DNA of 64,000 nt from Orbaceae bacterium lpD02 (GTDB taxonomy: Bacteria; Pseudomonadota; Gammaproteobacteria; Enterobacterales; Orbaceae): the NCBI GenBank assembly GCA_036251875.1, contig CP133960.1, positions 1,346,258-1,410,257 of the forward strand, written 5' to 3'. The position numbers and the translations under genes were made by a program. The notes below the pieces were generated by a model that had not been told where the DNA came from, did no database searches, and saw only the letters and a program-made list of their open reading frames with translations. Each line of letters opens with the position of its first letter. Position 1 is the stretch's first letter. Shown here in pieces: positions 54,325 through 64,000 of this stretch.

Positions 54325-54984
54325 TCAATCGTGTTTTGACGCCCTTAAAAATTCTTCTCTCGTACTTGGTTTTGTTTTGAATCCGCCACCTAAAGCGGTG
54401 GTGGTTGTAACACTATTTGCATCTTTTACGCCGCGCGCTTTAACACAGTAATGAACGGCATCAATCGATACCGCAACATTCACCGTGCCTAATAAGGTTT
54501 GCAATGCGACTAAAATTTGCTGAGTCAATCTTTCTTGTACTTGAGGGCGCTGTGAAAAAAACTCGACAATACGGTTAATTTTTGACAAGCCAATAACCGA
54601 TGCTTTAGGAATATAAGAGACAGTTGCTTTACCGTCGATAGTCACAAAATGGTGCTCACAAACACTCGTCAATGTGATGTCGCGAACCGTTATCATCTCA
54701 TCAACCTGCATTTTATTTTCTATCATCGTAATTTTAGGAAAATTATGATAATCAAGCCCAGAAAAAATTTCATTAACATACATTTTCGCAACACGGTGAG
54801 GCGTTTCAGCTAAGCTATCATCAGATAAATCAAGCTCCATCAGCTGCATGATTTCACGAAAGTGCAATTCAATTTTTGCTTTGCGCTCAGCATTGTCCAT
54901 TGTTATGCGACAAAGTGGAGTTTCAAGATTTTTTGCTGCTAATGCAGCTTTGACCTTTTGCGCTTCAATGCTTAATTCATTCAT
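54325..54984 (-). CDS. folE: GTP cyclohydrolase I
   Basis: The first step of folate synthesis: GTP to dihydroneopterin triphosphate. It has 219 aa (E. coli 222). Zinc and catalytic residues lie in [13 protein letters not shown] (about 107-119) and in HYCVKARGV (about 178-186). It is divergent from mog with a 142-base shared gap. Confidence 0.95.
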   Translation of the reverse strand: MNELSIEAQKVKAALAAKNLETPLCRITMDNAERKAKIELHFREIMQLMELDLSDDSLAETPHRVAKMYVNEIFSGLDYHNFPKITMIENKMQVDEMITVRDITLTSVCEHHFVTIDGKATVSYIPKASVIGLSKINRIVEFFSQRPQVQERLTQQILVALQTLLGTVNVAVSIDAVHYCVKARGVKDANSVTTTTALGGGFKTKPSTREEFLRASKHD

Positions 54985-55126
54985 GATAAGACCCTGTATC
55001 TAATGTTATTTTGCTATTATATACTAATAATTATGAAATAAATAAATAGTACTTTTTATCATATAACTTAATTACCAATAATAGCGTCATTATTATTGTT
55101 ACTGCTATAATGCGAGCAACAATATT

Positions 55127-55717
55127 ATGAGCAAGGATTATAACGTGTTAAAAATAGGTTTGGTTTCAGTGTCTGATAGGGCATCATCGGGAATTTATCA
55201 AGATCAAGGTATTCCTGAACTTACTCGCTGGCTGCAACAAGCCATTAACGGTGATTTTATCATCGAAACCAGACTCATTCCCGATGAACAAACAATCGTA
55301 GAAAAAGCACTGATAGCGCTAGTTGATGAACATGCTTGCCATTTAATTTTGACAACTGGCGGTACCGGCCCGGCTAAACGCGATATCACACCAGATGCAA
55401 CAATCGCTATTGCTGATAGAATCATGCCGGGATTTGGTGAACAAATGCGTCAAATAAGCCTTCATTTTGTGCCTACCGCAATTTTGTCGCGGCAAATTGG
55501 TGCCATCCGTAAACAAAGTTTAATCCTCAATTTACCTGGTCAACCAAAAGCCATTAAAGAGACATTAGAAGGCGTAAAAAGTAGTGACGGTAAGGTATTA
55601 GTTACCGGTATTTTTGCCAGTGTTCCTTATTGTATCCAGCTACTTGAAGGGCCTTATATTGAAACTAATGAGGCTATCATTAAGGCATTTCGACCGAAAA
55701 GTGCCATAAAAGAATAG
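55127..55717 (+). CDS. mog: Molybdopterin adenylyltransferase
   Basis: Adenylates molybdopterin before molybdenum insertion. It has 196 aa (E. coli Mog 195). The MoCF/MogA domain contains SVSDRASSGIYQDQGIP (about 15-31), TTGGTGPAKRDITPDAT (about 83-99) and GEQMRQISLHFVPTAILSRQ. It ends with FRPKSA as in E. coli. The gene is alone; other moa, moe or mod genes are not in the window, so molybdoenzymes probably exist elsewhere in this genome (inference). Confidence 0.93.
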   Translation: MSKDYNVLKIGLVSVSDRASSGIYQDQGIPELTRWLQQAINGDFIIETRLIPDEQTIVEKALIALVDEHACHLILTTGGTGPAKRDITPDATIAIADRIMPGFGEQMRQISLHFVPTAILSRQIGAIRKQSLILNLPGQPKAIKETLEGVKSSDGKVLVTGIFASVPYCIQLLEGPYIETNEAIIKAFRPKSAIKE

Positions 55718-55800
55718 CTCAACTTGCAATGAAAACAAGCATGCCTAAAAATATTATTTTAAATAAAATCACATACATTGCTATTTATTGATTTGATTTT

Positions 55801-55817
55801 ATGCAAAGTTATTGCAT
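55801..55817. promoter_or_regulatory. Inverted repeat upstream of argR (possible ARG-box-like operator)
   Basis: ATGCAA-N5-TTGCAT forms an exact palindrome 41-57 bases before argR, partly overlapping a possible -10 (CATAAT). Auto-regulation by ArgR is common, but the spacing differs by one from the consensus ARG box, so assignment is weak. Confidence 0.35.
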
Positions 55818-55857
55818 AATTATCTAGCTGTTATGTAAATAAAGATAGGATAGACGG

Positions 55858-56328
55858 ATGACAACACGCAACACACCTGCTGATTTGGTTAAAGTTTTTA
55901 AAGATATGCTCAGACAGGAAAAATTTAGTTCGCAACTCGAAATAGTACAAGCGCTACAAGAACATGGCTTTGAAAACGTAAATCAATCTAAAGTATCGCG
56001 TATGTTAACTAAGTTTGGCGCAGTCAGAACGCGTAATGTTAAAATGGAAATGGTTTACTGTTTGCCAGCTGAAATGAGTGTACCAACAACCTCAAGCCCA
56101 CTAAAAAACCTCGTACTTGATATCGATTATAATCAATCAATGGTCGTTATTCGCACCAGTCCAGGTGCGGCACAACTTATTGCGAGGCTACTCGATTCAA
56201 TAGGTAAAGCTGAGGGGATCTTAGGCTCAATTGCAGGAGACGATACTATTTTTAGTACACCGTCCAATGGCTTTACGGTTAAAAAACTCTACCACACTAT
56301 TTTAGCCCTATTTGAGCAAGAACTGTGA
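55858..56328 (+). CDS. argR: Arginine repressor
   Basis: The arginine-responsive hexameric repressor of arginine biosynthesis, also an accessory factor of site-specific recombination at cer. It has 156 aa, the E. coli length. The N-terminal winged helix has [27 protein letters not shown], and the C-terminal arginine-binding region has [17 protein letters not shown] and the [10 protein letters not shown] motif. It is convergent with nudC with a 15-base gap. Confidence 0.94.
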   Translation: MTTRNTPADLVKVFKDMLRQEKFSSQLEIVQALQEHGFENVNQSKVSRMLTKFGAVRTRNVKMEMVYCLPAEMSVPTTSSPLKNLVLDIDYNQSMVVIRTSPGAAQLIARLLDSIGKAEGILGSIAGDDTIFSTPSNGFTVKKLYHTILALFEQEL

Positions 56329-56343
56329 TCTTGCTCAGTACGG

Positions 56344-57138
56344 TCACTCCCCGTATTCATCGTATTCGCGACATAAAATAATGGTATCTTCAATCAAGCG
56401 CCTAGCAACGGTGCCATATTCAGGAATTTTCGGCAATTGGTTATAATGATACCAATGTGCTTCAACGAGCTCACTAGGATCGATATTAATATCTCCTTCA
56501 TGATAATCCGCTAAATAAGCCATCATCATTGAGTTAGGAAATGGCCACGGTTGTGAAGTCACATAGCGAATATTTTTTATTTTTATTTTCGACTCCTCAT
56601 AAACTTCGCGACTAACCGCTTGCTCCATGGTTTCACCAACCTCAACAAAGCCAGCTAAAACAGTATAAAGATTATCGCTGCGATGCCGAGTATGCTTGGC
56701 GAGTAAAATCTGATTTTTATTGCGAATAGCAACAATAATAGAGGGTGATATTTGTGGGTAATAGCGTTGATGACAGCTGGCGCATAAGTAGCACCATTCA
56801 GTCGTGCTGTGATGCATTGTATGGCCACAATAACCGCAATATTTATGTGAGCGATAAAATTCAGCTAATTGTACTGCTCGCCCAGCCATTAAAAATAGTG
56901 ATTGATCCGTACTGCCCAGTAAAGGACGAATAGATCCCATACTGTATTTCATTTCTTTGCACACCAACCATGCCGTTTGCCCTTGCCACTGACCGATAAC
57001 TTGTGCCGCGCTACCGGTAAAATTAAAATCTTGTGCTAAACCGCAAGGTATTTCTCCCTTCGGTAACCATAAGCGACCATTTTGGCTAACAAACCAGTAA
57101 CCTTGTTCATTTCCCGTCAAAATAATTTGTTGCTGCAT
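56344..57138 (-). CDS. nudC: NADH pyrophosphatase / RNA deNADding hydrolase NudC
   Basis: A Nudix hydrolase of NAD(H) and NAD-capped RNA. It has 264 aa (E. coli 257). The zinc ribbon has CGYCGHTM and CYLCASC (about 101-122). The Nudix box is [21 protein letters not shown] (about 165-185, matching GX5EX7REUXEE), followed by [11 protein letters not shown], the family-specific motif. The start at 57138 is not preceded by a strong ribosome site, but it matches the family N-terminus. It lies just after yidC on the same strand. Confidence 0.92.
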   Translation of the reverse strand: MQQQIILTGNEQGYWFVSQNGRLWLPKGEIPCGLAQDFNFTGSAAQVIGQWQGQTAWLVCKEMKYSMGSIRPLLGSTDQSLFLMAGRAVQLAEFYRSHKYCGYCGHTMHHSTTEWCYLCASCHQRYYPQISPSIIVAIRNKNQILLAKHTRHRSDNLYTVLAGFVEVGETMEQAVSREVYEESKIKIKNIRYVTSQPWPFPNSMMMAYLADYHEGDINIDPSELVEAHWYHYNQLPKIPEYGTVARRLIEDTIILCREYDEYGE

Positions 57139-57158
57139 ATTATTTTACCTATAAATAA

Positions 57159-57184
57159 TTAAGGCAGAGTATTATCTGCCTTAA
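57159..57184 (-). terminator. Terminator after yidC
   Basis: A perfect 9-bp stem TTAAGGCAG/CTGCCTTAA (57159-57167 with 57176-57184) lies 9 bases beyond the yidC stop. The minus-strand tail is AT-rich but not a T tract. Confidence 0.5.
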
Positions 57185-57192
57185 ATCGTAAA

Positions 57193-58815
57193 TTATTTTT
57201 TCTTCTTCTCATGAAGCCCTTTCTTTTCAAGCTCCCAGTAGATAATACGTTGTTGTACAATCGTAAATAAGTTACTGACGATATAGTATAATACAAGACC
57301 AGAAGGGAACCAGAGGAAGAATACTGTAAAAATTAATGGCATAAAGGTCATTAATTTTTGCTGCATTGGATCGCTCACTGGCGTTGGCGACATTTTTTGA
57401 ATTAAGAACATTGTCCCACCCATAAGTAATGGGAAAATATAATATGGATCTGGCGCAGAAAGATCTTGGATCCACAGCATAAATGGAGCCTGGCGAAGTT
57501 CAACCGAGCTACCTAGCATATAAAACAATGCCAGGAAGATTGGCATCTGAATCACTAACGGTAAGCAACCACCTAATGGATTGACTTTCTCTTGTTTATA
57601 CAGAGCCATTGTCTCCTGACTCATTTTTTTACGGTCATCACCATAACGTTCTTTTAACCCTTGCAACCTAGGTTGCAATAGTTTCATTTTTGCCATTGAA
57701 CGGTACTGTGCACGTGTTAATGGGAATAAAATACCACGCACAATAAACGTAATGATGATAATGGCAACGCCCCAGTTACCAACAAAACTTTGGATAAAGG
57801 TTAACAGGTGAAATAGAGGCTGAGATAAGAACCATAACCAACCGTAATCAACAATCAAGTCTAAATGTGCCGCAGTTGCTTGTAATTCACTCTGAATTTC
57901 AGGACCTAACCATAACTTAGCGGTAATCGTTTGATTTTTGCCACTATCAATAACGGATTCTTGGCCTTTAAAACCAATCGTTGCTTGAGTATTTTTCGAC
58001 GTTGAGCGAGTATATAACAAATTATCTTCATCTTGCGTCGGAACCCATGCCGAGGCAAAATAATGTTGTAACATCGCTACCCAACCAGTTTGGGAATTAA
58101 CCGATAAGTTTTTATCCTCAATATCGCCGAAACTATATTTACTATAATTAGTTTTGGAACTTGAATATGCCGCACCACGAAACGAGCTTAAACCGACTCC
58201 ACCGCCACCTTCTTGAGGCATATCGCTAGGTAATTCAACCGTTTGTTTCAATTGACCATACATGGCGACTTCAATAGGTTGGCTACTTTGGTTATTGATC
58301 TCGTAGCTAACATCCATTGCATACTTGCCGCGTTTGAGCAGATAAACTTTAGTATAAGTAACGCCATCTTTTTGATAAGTAAGCGGTACACGCAACTCAT
58401 CTTGTCCATCAGCTAAAACGAATTCATTTTGTGCTACCTGATAAATCGGTCTGCCACCTTGCTTAGCATTATCAGGGCCGTTTCTACCAGTAAGTCCACT
58501 TTCAGCAACATAGATGAAATCTGGTCGTGCCATTAATAACTGAAATGGAGAATTAGATCCGAGAGTTTGATCATACTTTAGTAACTGTGCAGCTAATACA
58601 TCACCGCCGTAAGTATTGATCGTTAAGGATAATACATCCGTCTTCACAGTAATAGATTGCCCAGTTGCACTCACTGCGGAATCGTCCGTGATCATTTGTT
58701 CTGTCAATTGATTTGCTTTTACTGGTTTTGGCGCATGATCTTTTTGCCATGCCTGCCAAATTAAAAAAGAGACAAAAAGTAAAGCAATAATTAAAATATT
58801 ACGTTGAGATGCCAT
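57193..58815 (-). CDS. yidC: Membrane protein insertase YidC
   Basis: Inserts membrane proteins alone or with SecYEG. It has 540 aa (E. coli 548). One N-terminal helix (about 5-22) is followed by a large periplasmic domain (about 60-340) and the conserved C-terminal insertase helices. The conserved positively charged groove region contains [19 protein letters not shown] (about 360-378). The helical loop [20 protein letters not shown] is intact. The C-terminus is Lys-rich (LHEKKKK). It lies in the rpmH-rnpA-yidD-yidC block. Confidence 0.95.
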   Translation of the reverse strand: MASQRNILIIALLFVSFLIWQAWQKDHAPKPVKANQLTEQMITDDSAVSATGQSITVKTDVLSLTINTYGGDVLAAQLLKYDQTLGSNSPFQLLMARPDFIYVAESGLTGRNGPDNAKQGGRPIYQVAQNEFVLADGQDELRVPLTYQKDGVTYTKVYLLKRGKYAMDVSYEINNQSSQPIEVAMYGQLKQTVELPSDMPQEGGGGVGLSSFRGAAYSSSKTNYSKYSFGDIEDKNLSVNSQTGWVAMLQHYFASAWVPTQDEDNLLYTRSTSKNTQATIGFKGQESVIDSGKNQTITAKLWLGPEIQSELQATAAHLDLIVDYGWLWFLSQPLFHLLTFIQSFVGNWGVAIIIITFIVRGILFPLTRAQYRSMAKMKLLQPRLQGLKERYGDDRKKMSQETMALYKQEKVNPLGGCLPLVIQMPIFLALFYMLGSSVELRQAPFMLWIQDLSAPDPYYIFPLLMGGTMFLIQKMSPTPVSDPMQQKLMTFMPLIFTVFFLWFPSGLVLYYIVSNLFTIVQQRIIYWELEKKGLHEKKKK

Positions 58816-58826
58816 TCGTGTTTTCT

Positions 58827-59126
58827 CTATTGTTTTTTATCTTTCTGAGGCGGGACCGGATCGTCACCCCCTTCATGTAAAGGATGACATTTTAATACAC
58901 GTTTGAGTGTTAGCCAACTACCTTTTATCAATCCGAAGCGGTTTAATGCAATAATTGCGTATTGAGAGCAGGTTGGTGAAAAACGGCAATTAGGTCCAAG
59001 TAGAGGACTAATAAAGCGCTGGTAGCCCCTAATTAACAAAATAAAACTGTTTGCACCTAACGATTTAAATGCGATTAAATATAGTTTTAGCTTTTGTTTT
59101 GTTGTATTAAAAGGAGGCGTTGCCAT
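58827..59126 (-). CDS. yidD: Membrane protein insertion efficiency factor YidD
   Basis: A 99-residue protein of the conserved YidD family, acting with YidC. The core [25 protein letters not shown] and [25 protein letters not shown] is conserved. The first 25 residues overlap the 3' end of rnpA by 40 bases, as the rnpA-yidD overlap does in E. coli. Confidence 0.93.
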   Translation of the reverse strand: MATPPFNTTKQKLKLYLIAFKSLGANSFILLIRGYQRFISPLLGPNCRFSPTCSQYAIIALNRFGLIKGSWLTLKRVLKCHPLHEGGDDPVPPQKDKKQ

Positions 59127-59452
59127 ACCTTGTCAAATACCTGCCTTAACGCTACGTTATCAAGTTCAATAACGGCAGCTTTTGCCATAACAATCACATC
59201 TATTGCAGGTAATTCATGTTGCGCTAAACGAAAATATTCCCGCATCAACCGTTTTATACGATTACGTTCATGTGCCCGTTTGACTTGTTTTTTAGCAATG
59301 GCAAATCCAAGACGAGGATGATCTAATGAATTATTTCTGGCAACGAGAGTAATGTAAGGTGAACCTACCCTAATAGACTGGTTAAAAACGTGGTTAAAGT
59401 CGTTGGGAGTTAACAAACGTAACTCCCGAATAAAGCTGAGCCGATTAATCAC
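59087..59452 (-). CDS. rnpA: Ribonuclease P protein component
   Basis: The protein subunit of RNase P, needed for tRNA 5' maturation. It has 121 aa (E. coli 119). The family block [17 protein letters not shown] (about 57-73, basic RNR motif) is present. It starts 12 bases after the rpmH stop, so the two are co-transcribed. Its tail overlaps yidD. Confidence 0.94.
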   Translation of the reverse strand: MINRLSFIRELRLLTPNDFNHVFNQSIRVGSPYITLVARNNSLDHPRLGFAIAKKQVKRAHERNRIKRLMREYFRLAQHELPAIDVIVMAKAAVIELDNVALRQVFDKVWQRLLLIQQNKS

Positions 59453-59464
59453 TCAACTTAAATA

Positions 59465-59611
<147 letters not shown>

Positions 59612-59678
59612 TTATACCTAAATCAAATAATTAACAATTAGCAGAGTAAAACTCTACTTTGACGATAAAGAGGTCGAG

Positions 59679-59707
59679 ATTATAGAGGCAATTAGCGCGA
59701 TAGTCAA
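59679..59707 (-). promoter_or_regulatory. rpmH promoter
   Basis: A minus-strand -35 TTGACT (59702-59707), exactly 17 bases, then -10 TATAAT (59679-59684). It lies 74-102 bases before rpmH and is a near-consensus sigma70 promoter. Confidence 0.85.
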
Positions 59708-59826
59708 CGAACTTTCTTGTCTTTTTAATCTCAACTAAAGATTAACTTAATAATTTAACAACATAGCAATGTTATATCGTTAAACCATTACGGTACCAAC
59801 CTAAAATACCTCTGATTCGCCTCGTT

Positions 59827-61020
59827 TTATGACGGCATAGTCTTATTTTTATTTGCACATAGCCATAGCGCAGTAATCGCTAGCGAAAATACTATACCAA
59901 AGCTCACCCCAATCCAAATTGTCGGTATGGCTAATGCAACGACTACAGAATACAAACCAAGCATGATCATCATCCCGCTATACTCTCCACAGTTTTGTAC
60001 CGCAATCGCGCTGCCAGCACCGATAGTTTGTTTGCCTATAGTTTGTAATAAAGCATTAAGAGGAACTAAAAAGTAGCCACCAAGCATACCAATAACGACC
60101 AGTAATAAGTATGAAATAGCCATATTATTTTGCACCGAAAAGCAAATTACGGTAATTCCCATCAATATGCCTGCGGGAATACAGCGCATACTGCGCTTCA
60201 TGCTAACAAATTTTGCTGCCAAGCCCGCACCAATAACAATACCGACCGCGACAACCGCATTTAAAATAGTCGGTGTTTTATTATCACTAATGCCGAGTGC
60301 GATGGGGACCCAATCAATTAGCAAAAAGCGCAACGTAATACCTGCCCCCCAAAAAAGGCTCGTGCCAATCAATGTGATCCTAGCTTGCTTATGGCTTAAT
60401 AAAATATTAGCTGACTGAATAAAGCTTTTAATCATCAAGAGAATATTCCAACTCACACTCATTTTAGCCGGTGCTAGCTTGGGGATAAATAAGTTTGCAC
60501 CCATTGCAATAGCAAACACCATCACACACGCAATAATGGATATTGACACATCGAAATCGGCAATATATCCGCCTGCAACGCTACCAAGTAAAATAGCGGC
60601 GATAGTCGAGCCTTCGATTAAGCCATTGGCTTTGACCAAATTATCGCCGCTGGTTAATTCACCTAAAATGCCATATTTAGCAGGTGAATAACACGCCGCA
60701 CCAATCCCTACTAGCACATAACCCAAAAACGGATTAATACCGATACAAATTATTAATGCGCCAAATAATTTGATTGCATTAGCGCACAACATTACCCGCC
60801 CTTTAGAAAACCGATCGGCGATTTGCCCCACAAAAGGCGCCGAAACGATAAAAGCAACAACAAAGACTATCTGTAAAACAGGTTTACTCCACTGGGGATA
60901 ATCCAAGGTTTTAATTAGTGCAAGTATTGCAAAAAGTAATGCATTATCGGCAAAAGCAGAAAAAAACTGGGCAAACATTGTTGCCAGCATTCCTTTGCTT
61001 AATAACGTTTGATTATTCAT
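59827..61020 (-). CDS. lplT: Lysophospholipid transporter LplT
   Basis: An MFS flippase that brings lyso-phospholipids to the inner leaflet for reacylation by Aas. It has about 397 aa from ATG 61020 (GGGAG ribosome site; an upstream start at 61032 is less likely). It has about 12 membrane helices, with [25 protein letters not shown] at the start, [15 protein letters not shown] and [11 protein letters not shown]. Its end lies about 220 bases from the rpmH start. It pairs with aas immediately upstream, as in E. coli. Confidence 0.94.
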   Translation of the reverse strand: MNNQTLLSKGMLATMFAQFFSAFADNALLFAILALIKTLDYPQWSKPVLQIVFVVAFIVSAPFVGQIADRFSKGRVMLCANAIKLFGALIICIGINPFLGYVLVGIGAACYSPAKYGILGELTSGDNLVKANGLIEGSTIAAILLGSVAGGYIADFDVSISIIACVMVFAIAMGANLFIPKLAPAKMSVSWNILLMIKSFIQSANILLSHKQARITLIGTSLFWGAGITLRFLLIDWVPIALGISDNKTPTILNAVVAVGIVIGAGLAAKFVSMKRSMRCIPAGILMGITVICFSVQNNMAISYLLLVVIGMLGGYFLVPLNALLQTIGKQTIGAGSAIAVQNCGEYSGMMIMLGLYSVVVALAIPTIWIGVSFGIVFSLAITALWLCANKNKTMPS

Positions 61021-61078
61021 AACCGCTCCCATTTAATCAGCACACTAATCTAGTGCGATAATTAAAATTACAATATGT

Positions 61079-63223
61079 TTAGCTTTGTTCTGCCATTTTA
61101 CGCAGCGTGATAAAATCAACTTTACCGGTACCGAGCAAAGGGAGCTGTTTAACGACGCGAATATCACGAGGAACCGCGAGTGCGGGAATACCCTGTAACT
61201 GCGCTGCTTGGCTTAGTTTTTCCCGATTAAGATGCGCTGAAGTACTAAATAAAACTATCGCCTCGCCTTTTGCGCTATCGGTTTTAATTGATGCACCGTG
61301 CATTGCCTCGCTATCAACCATTTTAGCTAATGCTTCAACGCTTTCTAATGACACCATTTCACCTGCAATTTTAGCAAATCGTTTTAATCGTCCTTTGATA
61401 GTAATAAAGCCATCACTATCGATATCAACAATATCGCCGGTATCATACCAACCTTTTTCAAGATGACCGTTACTATCTGTAGCACTTGGCGTCACTAATT
61501 GTCCGGGTTTATCGGCCAATAAATATCCTTTCATCACATTGGGGCCTTGCAGTTGTAATCTACCGCCCTGCTCAATTCCTGACACGGGAATTAATCTCGT
61601 TACCATGCCTGGGAGGGCTCGGCCAACCGTGCCAGCTTTATAGGCCATCGGCACATTTAAAGAAACCACTGGCGCGCATTCTGTAACGCCATAGCCTTCA
61701 AGAAGGCGAATACCAAATTTGGTTTTCCACACTTCACGGATACTTTCTGCCAGTTTTTCTGCACCAGCAACAACATAACGCAAACGCATAAAATCATACG
61801 GATGAGCATAACGGGCATAATTAGCTAAGAACGTAGGTGTACCAAATAATACGGTACAGTTTTGGTCATAGATAATTTCTGGCACCATTTTATAGTGCAA
61901 TGGATTAGGGTATAAAAATACTTTACTGCCAGAAAAAAGCGGTAATAACAGTCCAGCAGTTAATCCAAAAGCGTGGAATAGTGGTAATGCCGACATGAAG
62001 CGATCACTCGGCATCGGATCAATGATGCTACGTATCTGTTCAACATTGGCTAACAAACTCGCATGCGAATGAACTACCCCCTTTGGCGCGCCCTCGGATC
62101 CTGATGTGAAAAGCACAAGCGCTTCATCATTATAATGGTGACTATGCTTAAGTAAGCGAGGCATAAATTGATGGATGAGTACCCAAATTTTATTACCCAG
62201 CGTTAAAGACGCTTTTTGATCTTCCAAAAAACACCATTTAACGCCATTAATTTCATCAAGCAAGTGGTCTAACTTACCTTTGGTTAGGAATTTTTTTGAA
62301 GTAATAATTGTTTTTATTTCCGCCGCTTTTACTGCGCAATTTAGGCCATGTTCACCCGCTGTATAATTAAGCATTGCCGGTATTCGATGTTTTAACGATA
62401 ACGCAAAAATGGTAGCAACACTGATGACGGCATTTGGCAGCAGAACCCCTACCCGCTCTTGGCGACTGGTTAGCTTTTCAATAATACAACTAACAGCTAA
62501 AATCTGTTTTAATAGTTGCCGATAAGATAAATGCTTACTGGTCGGATCTTGTGCAATAGAGGATTTGGCGCCATACCTAACTTGCGATTCGAGTAAGGCA
62601 TCAAACAGCGTTTGCTTCGGGCGGCTTTCCATTCTCGCTTCCATCATTATTTGATGGAGTTTTTCACCTGCAATATAGCGGCGCTCGCTTGCTTTTGCGG
62701 CTATTGGCATAGCAATATGTTTAGGTTCGAGAACATGGATCGTAATGCTGGGGAATAAGCGCCGTCTAAATACTCCCTTCAATCGGCTAGTCATGGTAAA
62801 CTCTGCGCCTTCAATCCAAACAGGTACAATTGTGGCATTTGATTTTGCTGCAACAAATGCCGCGCCATCATAAATTTTCATTAAAGAACCTGTGATAGTA
62901 ATACGGCCTTCAGGGAAAATAACAACTGGGCGCCCTTTTTCAATTTGCCTAACAAGGCGCTTAATCGCCATAGGATTAGTTGGATCCATTGGTACAAAAT
63001 CGGCATAGCGCTTAGCTAACTTAACTAACCAATGGTCAATATAGCCAGAATAGATAGCAAATACTGGCCGAATGGGTAAAAACACCCCTAATAAAACGCC
63101 ATCAAGGAAAGAAACATGATTTGAGGTAATAATTAATCTATCATGATTAAAATTGTTGATATTACCGGTGATACGAACATGGAATAAAACTTTTAGAATA
63201 ATTTTTATAATCTTAAAGACCAT
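61079..63223 (-). CDS. aas: 2-acyl-GPE acyltransferase / acyl-ACP synthetase Aas
   Basis: Repairs lysophosphatidylethanolamine in the inner membrane. The start at ATG 63223 (714 aa) is chosen because the family starts [12 protein letters not shown]; a longer upstream frame begins at 63289. The N-terminal PlsC-type acyltransferase has the HX4D motif NHVSFLDG (about 37-44) and [11 protein letters not shown] (about 107). The C-terminal AMP-binding domain has [16 protein letters not shown] (about 350), the GYGVTE block and YDTGDIV. It is followed by lplT 58 bases downstream, forming an operon. Confidence 0.94.
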   Translation of the reverse strand: MVFKIIKIILKVLFHVRITGNINNFNHDRLIITSNHVSFLDGVLLGVFLPIRPVFAIYSGYIDHWLVKLAKRYADFVPMDPTNPMAIKRLVRQIEKGRPVVIFPEGRITITGSLMKIYDGAAFVAAKSNATIVPVWIEGAEFTMTSRLKGVFRRRLFPSITIHVLEPKHIAMPIAAKASERRYIAGEKLHQIMMEARMESRPKQTLFDALLESQVRYGAKSSIAQDPTSKHLSYRQLLKQILAVSCIIEKLTSRQERVGVLLPNAVISVATIFALSLKHRIPAMLNYTAGEHGLNCAVKAAEIKTIITSKKFLTKGKLDHLLDEINGVKWCFLEDQKASLTLGNKIWVLIHQFMPRLLKHSHHYNDEALVLFTSGSEGAPKGVVHSHASLLANVEQIRSIIDPMPSDRFMSALPLFHAFGLTAGLLLPLFSGSKVFLYPNPLHYKMVPEIIYDQNCTVLFGTPTFLANYARYAHPYDFMRLRYVVAGAEKLAESIREVWKTKFGIRLLEGYGVTECAPVVSLNVPMAYKAGTVGRALPGMVTRLIPVSGIEQGGRLQLQGPNVMKGYLLADKPGQLVTPSATDSNGHLEKGWYDTGDIVDIDSDGFITIKGRLKRFAKIAGEMVSLESVEALAKMVDSEAMHGASIKTDSAKGEAIVLFSTSAHLNREKLSQAAQLQGIPALAVPRDIRVVKQLPLLGTGKVDFITLRKMAEQS

Positions 63224-63467
63224 GATAATTTCTCTGCAACGTGCAACATTACACATCGCAAATAATAAAGATAAATAATCAGCAAGCAAGAGGTTATGCT
63301 TATTATTTATAAGTAAAATAACGTTAATAGGATAAAAACATAAACAATAAAAAAATAATTTATTGATTTATTATCATATTTTTATTTTTTAAGAGTTTAC
63401 TACGCTTTGCCCATTAATGGCCAAAATAAATACAATTTTAGCTGCCAGGCAAAATCGCCACAAAAAA

Positions 63468-63494
63468 AGGGACGATAATTAGATTATCATCCCT
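63468..63494 (-). terminator. Terminator of rpsO
   Basis: A 12-bp stem with one mismatch (63468-63479 with 63483-63494), 3-base loop, and a seven-T run on the minus strand directly after. It lies 23 bases after the rpsO stop. Confidence 0.82.
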
Positions 63495-63517
63495 CTTGTT
63501 TATAAAGTTTATTAAGA

Positions 63518-63787
63518 TTAGCGACGTAAGCCTAATTTTTGAATTAATTGACTATAACGCTCAACATCAGTACGTTTTAGATAATCAAGTAATTTACGAC
63601 GGCTAGAAACCATACGTAATAAACCACGACGGCTATGGTGATCTTTTTTATGTTCAGCAAAATGGCTTTGTAGTTCATTAATGTTAGCCGTTAAAAGTGC
63701 AACTTGAACTTCTGTCGAACCAGTATCATTCGTGCCACGTCCAAATTCTGCGACTAATTTTGCCTTAGCTTCTGTACTTAGAGACAT
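63518..63787 (-). CDS. rpsO: Ribosomal protein S15
   Basis: An 89-residue small-subunit protein that binds the central domain of 16S rRNA. It has the conserved [19 protein letters not shown] at the N-terminus and [26 protein letters not shown] in the middle, with E. coli length. An AGGAG ribosome site precedes it. pnp, which usually follows, is absent, and the gene ends at a terminator, so rpsO is monocistronic here. Confidence 0.96.
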   Translation of the reverse strand: MSLSTEAKAKLVAEFGRGTNDTGSTEVQVALLTANINELQSHFAEHKKDHHSRRGLLRMVSSRRKLLDYLKRTDVERYSQLIQKLGLRR

Positions 63788-63861
63788 AATAACTCCTAAA
63801 ATATTTTAGTTTAAAAAAGAAACGCCGATCTCTAACTCAGCAGTCTCTGTGATGGAGGCAA

Positions 63862-63889
63862 ATTATATATTAATTACCTGGAATTGCAA
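63862..63889 (-). promoter_or_regulatory. rpsO promoter
   Basis: A minus-strand -35 TTGCAA (63884-63889), 16 bases, then -10 TATAAT (63862-63867). It lies 75-102 bases before rpsO, leaving a leader long enough for the S15 autoregulatory fold known in E. coli. Confidence 0.75.
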
Positions 63890-63940
63890 TTACGTATCAT
63901 AAAAATATCTTGCCTGAATTAAAAACACTTATCGCCATGG

Positions 63941-64000
63941 TCACTTAAGACTGCTAAAATAACGACACATTTCACCTACATAATGAACCATAAGGGGTTT
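63941..64000 (-). CDS. Partial C-terminus of an unidentified protein at right edge
   Basis: A minus-strand frame open from the right edge to TGA at 63941-63943, encoding 19 residues ending MCRYFSSLK. It is too short to identify and could be spurious. Only its position before the rpsO promoter makes it worth listing. Confidence 0.3.
   Translation of the reverse strand, partial: KPLMVHYVGEMCRYFSSLK

Overview
The window reads as chromosome of a low-GC gammaproteobacterium. Core genes (mutL-miaA-hfq-hflX-hflK-hflC-purA, smpB/ratA, rpmH-rnpA-yidD-yidC) are close in sequence and order to Escherichia coli. The AT-rich composition, the rearranged junctions (rpmH not next to dnaA, rpsO not next to truB/pnp) and the Gilliamella-like character suggest Orbaceae (Gilliamella, Frischella or Orbus, bee-gut bacteria). 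That placement is inference from protein resemblance and not a phylogeny.

Layout. 1-14.0 kb is housekeeping and metabolism: a DUF2339/DUF3999 membrane pair, poxB, mltA, cycA, serB, radA, ygfB-pepP, tonB with a Fur-box-like site, and ispB. 14.2-19.9 kb is a complete rRNA operon on the minus strand: two sigma70-type promoters (P1 and P2), boxA, 16S, tRNA-Glu(UUC), a second boxA, 23S, then two tandem copies of 5S, each with its own terminator. 20.0-29.7 kb is the conserved tsaE-amiB-mutL-miaA-hfq-hflX-hflK-hflC-purA run on the minus strand. A solitary tusB follows on the plus strand.

30.1-42.9 kb is the accessory region, all on the minus strand, lying between tusB and the 3' side of the tmRNA gene. 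It holds a type I restriction-modification operon, hsdM-hsdS-hsdR, with a fourth gene encoding a CoiA-like, possible PD-(D/E)XK protein with a coiled-coil tail. Next is a polymorphic toxin with an immunity candidate, then an orphan nuclease toxin tip carrying a second copy of the toxin's linker (190 bp) and followed by a YezG-like immunity gene. Two unidentified small genes and an ankyrin-repeat gene broken by an in-frame stop and a frameshift complete the region. The layout suggests a defence and interbacterial-competition island at the ssrA hotspot, although I saw no integrase or att repeats.

43.3-50.3 kb holds ssrA (tmRNA), a DUF488 gene, hslJ and smpB. These are followed by ratA-ratB-zur and a pair of SMR transporters in one overlapping run, then a yfdX-like gene, a yfhL ferredoxin, ispH and lspA. 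50.3-64 kb holds ileS, ribF, folE, mog, argR, nudC, the yidC-yidD-rnpA-rpmH block, lplT, aas and rpsO.

Functional themes: ribosome production and rescue (rrn, ssrA, smpB, ratA), membrane-protein and lipid biogenesis (yidC, lspA, lplT, aas, hflKC), isoprenoids and quinones (ispH, ispB, poxB), metal regulation (zur, tonB), and a mobile-looking defence and toxin segment. The most interesting material is the toxin-cassette array and the fourth gene of the restriction operon.
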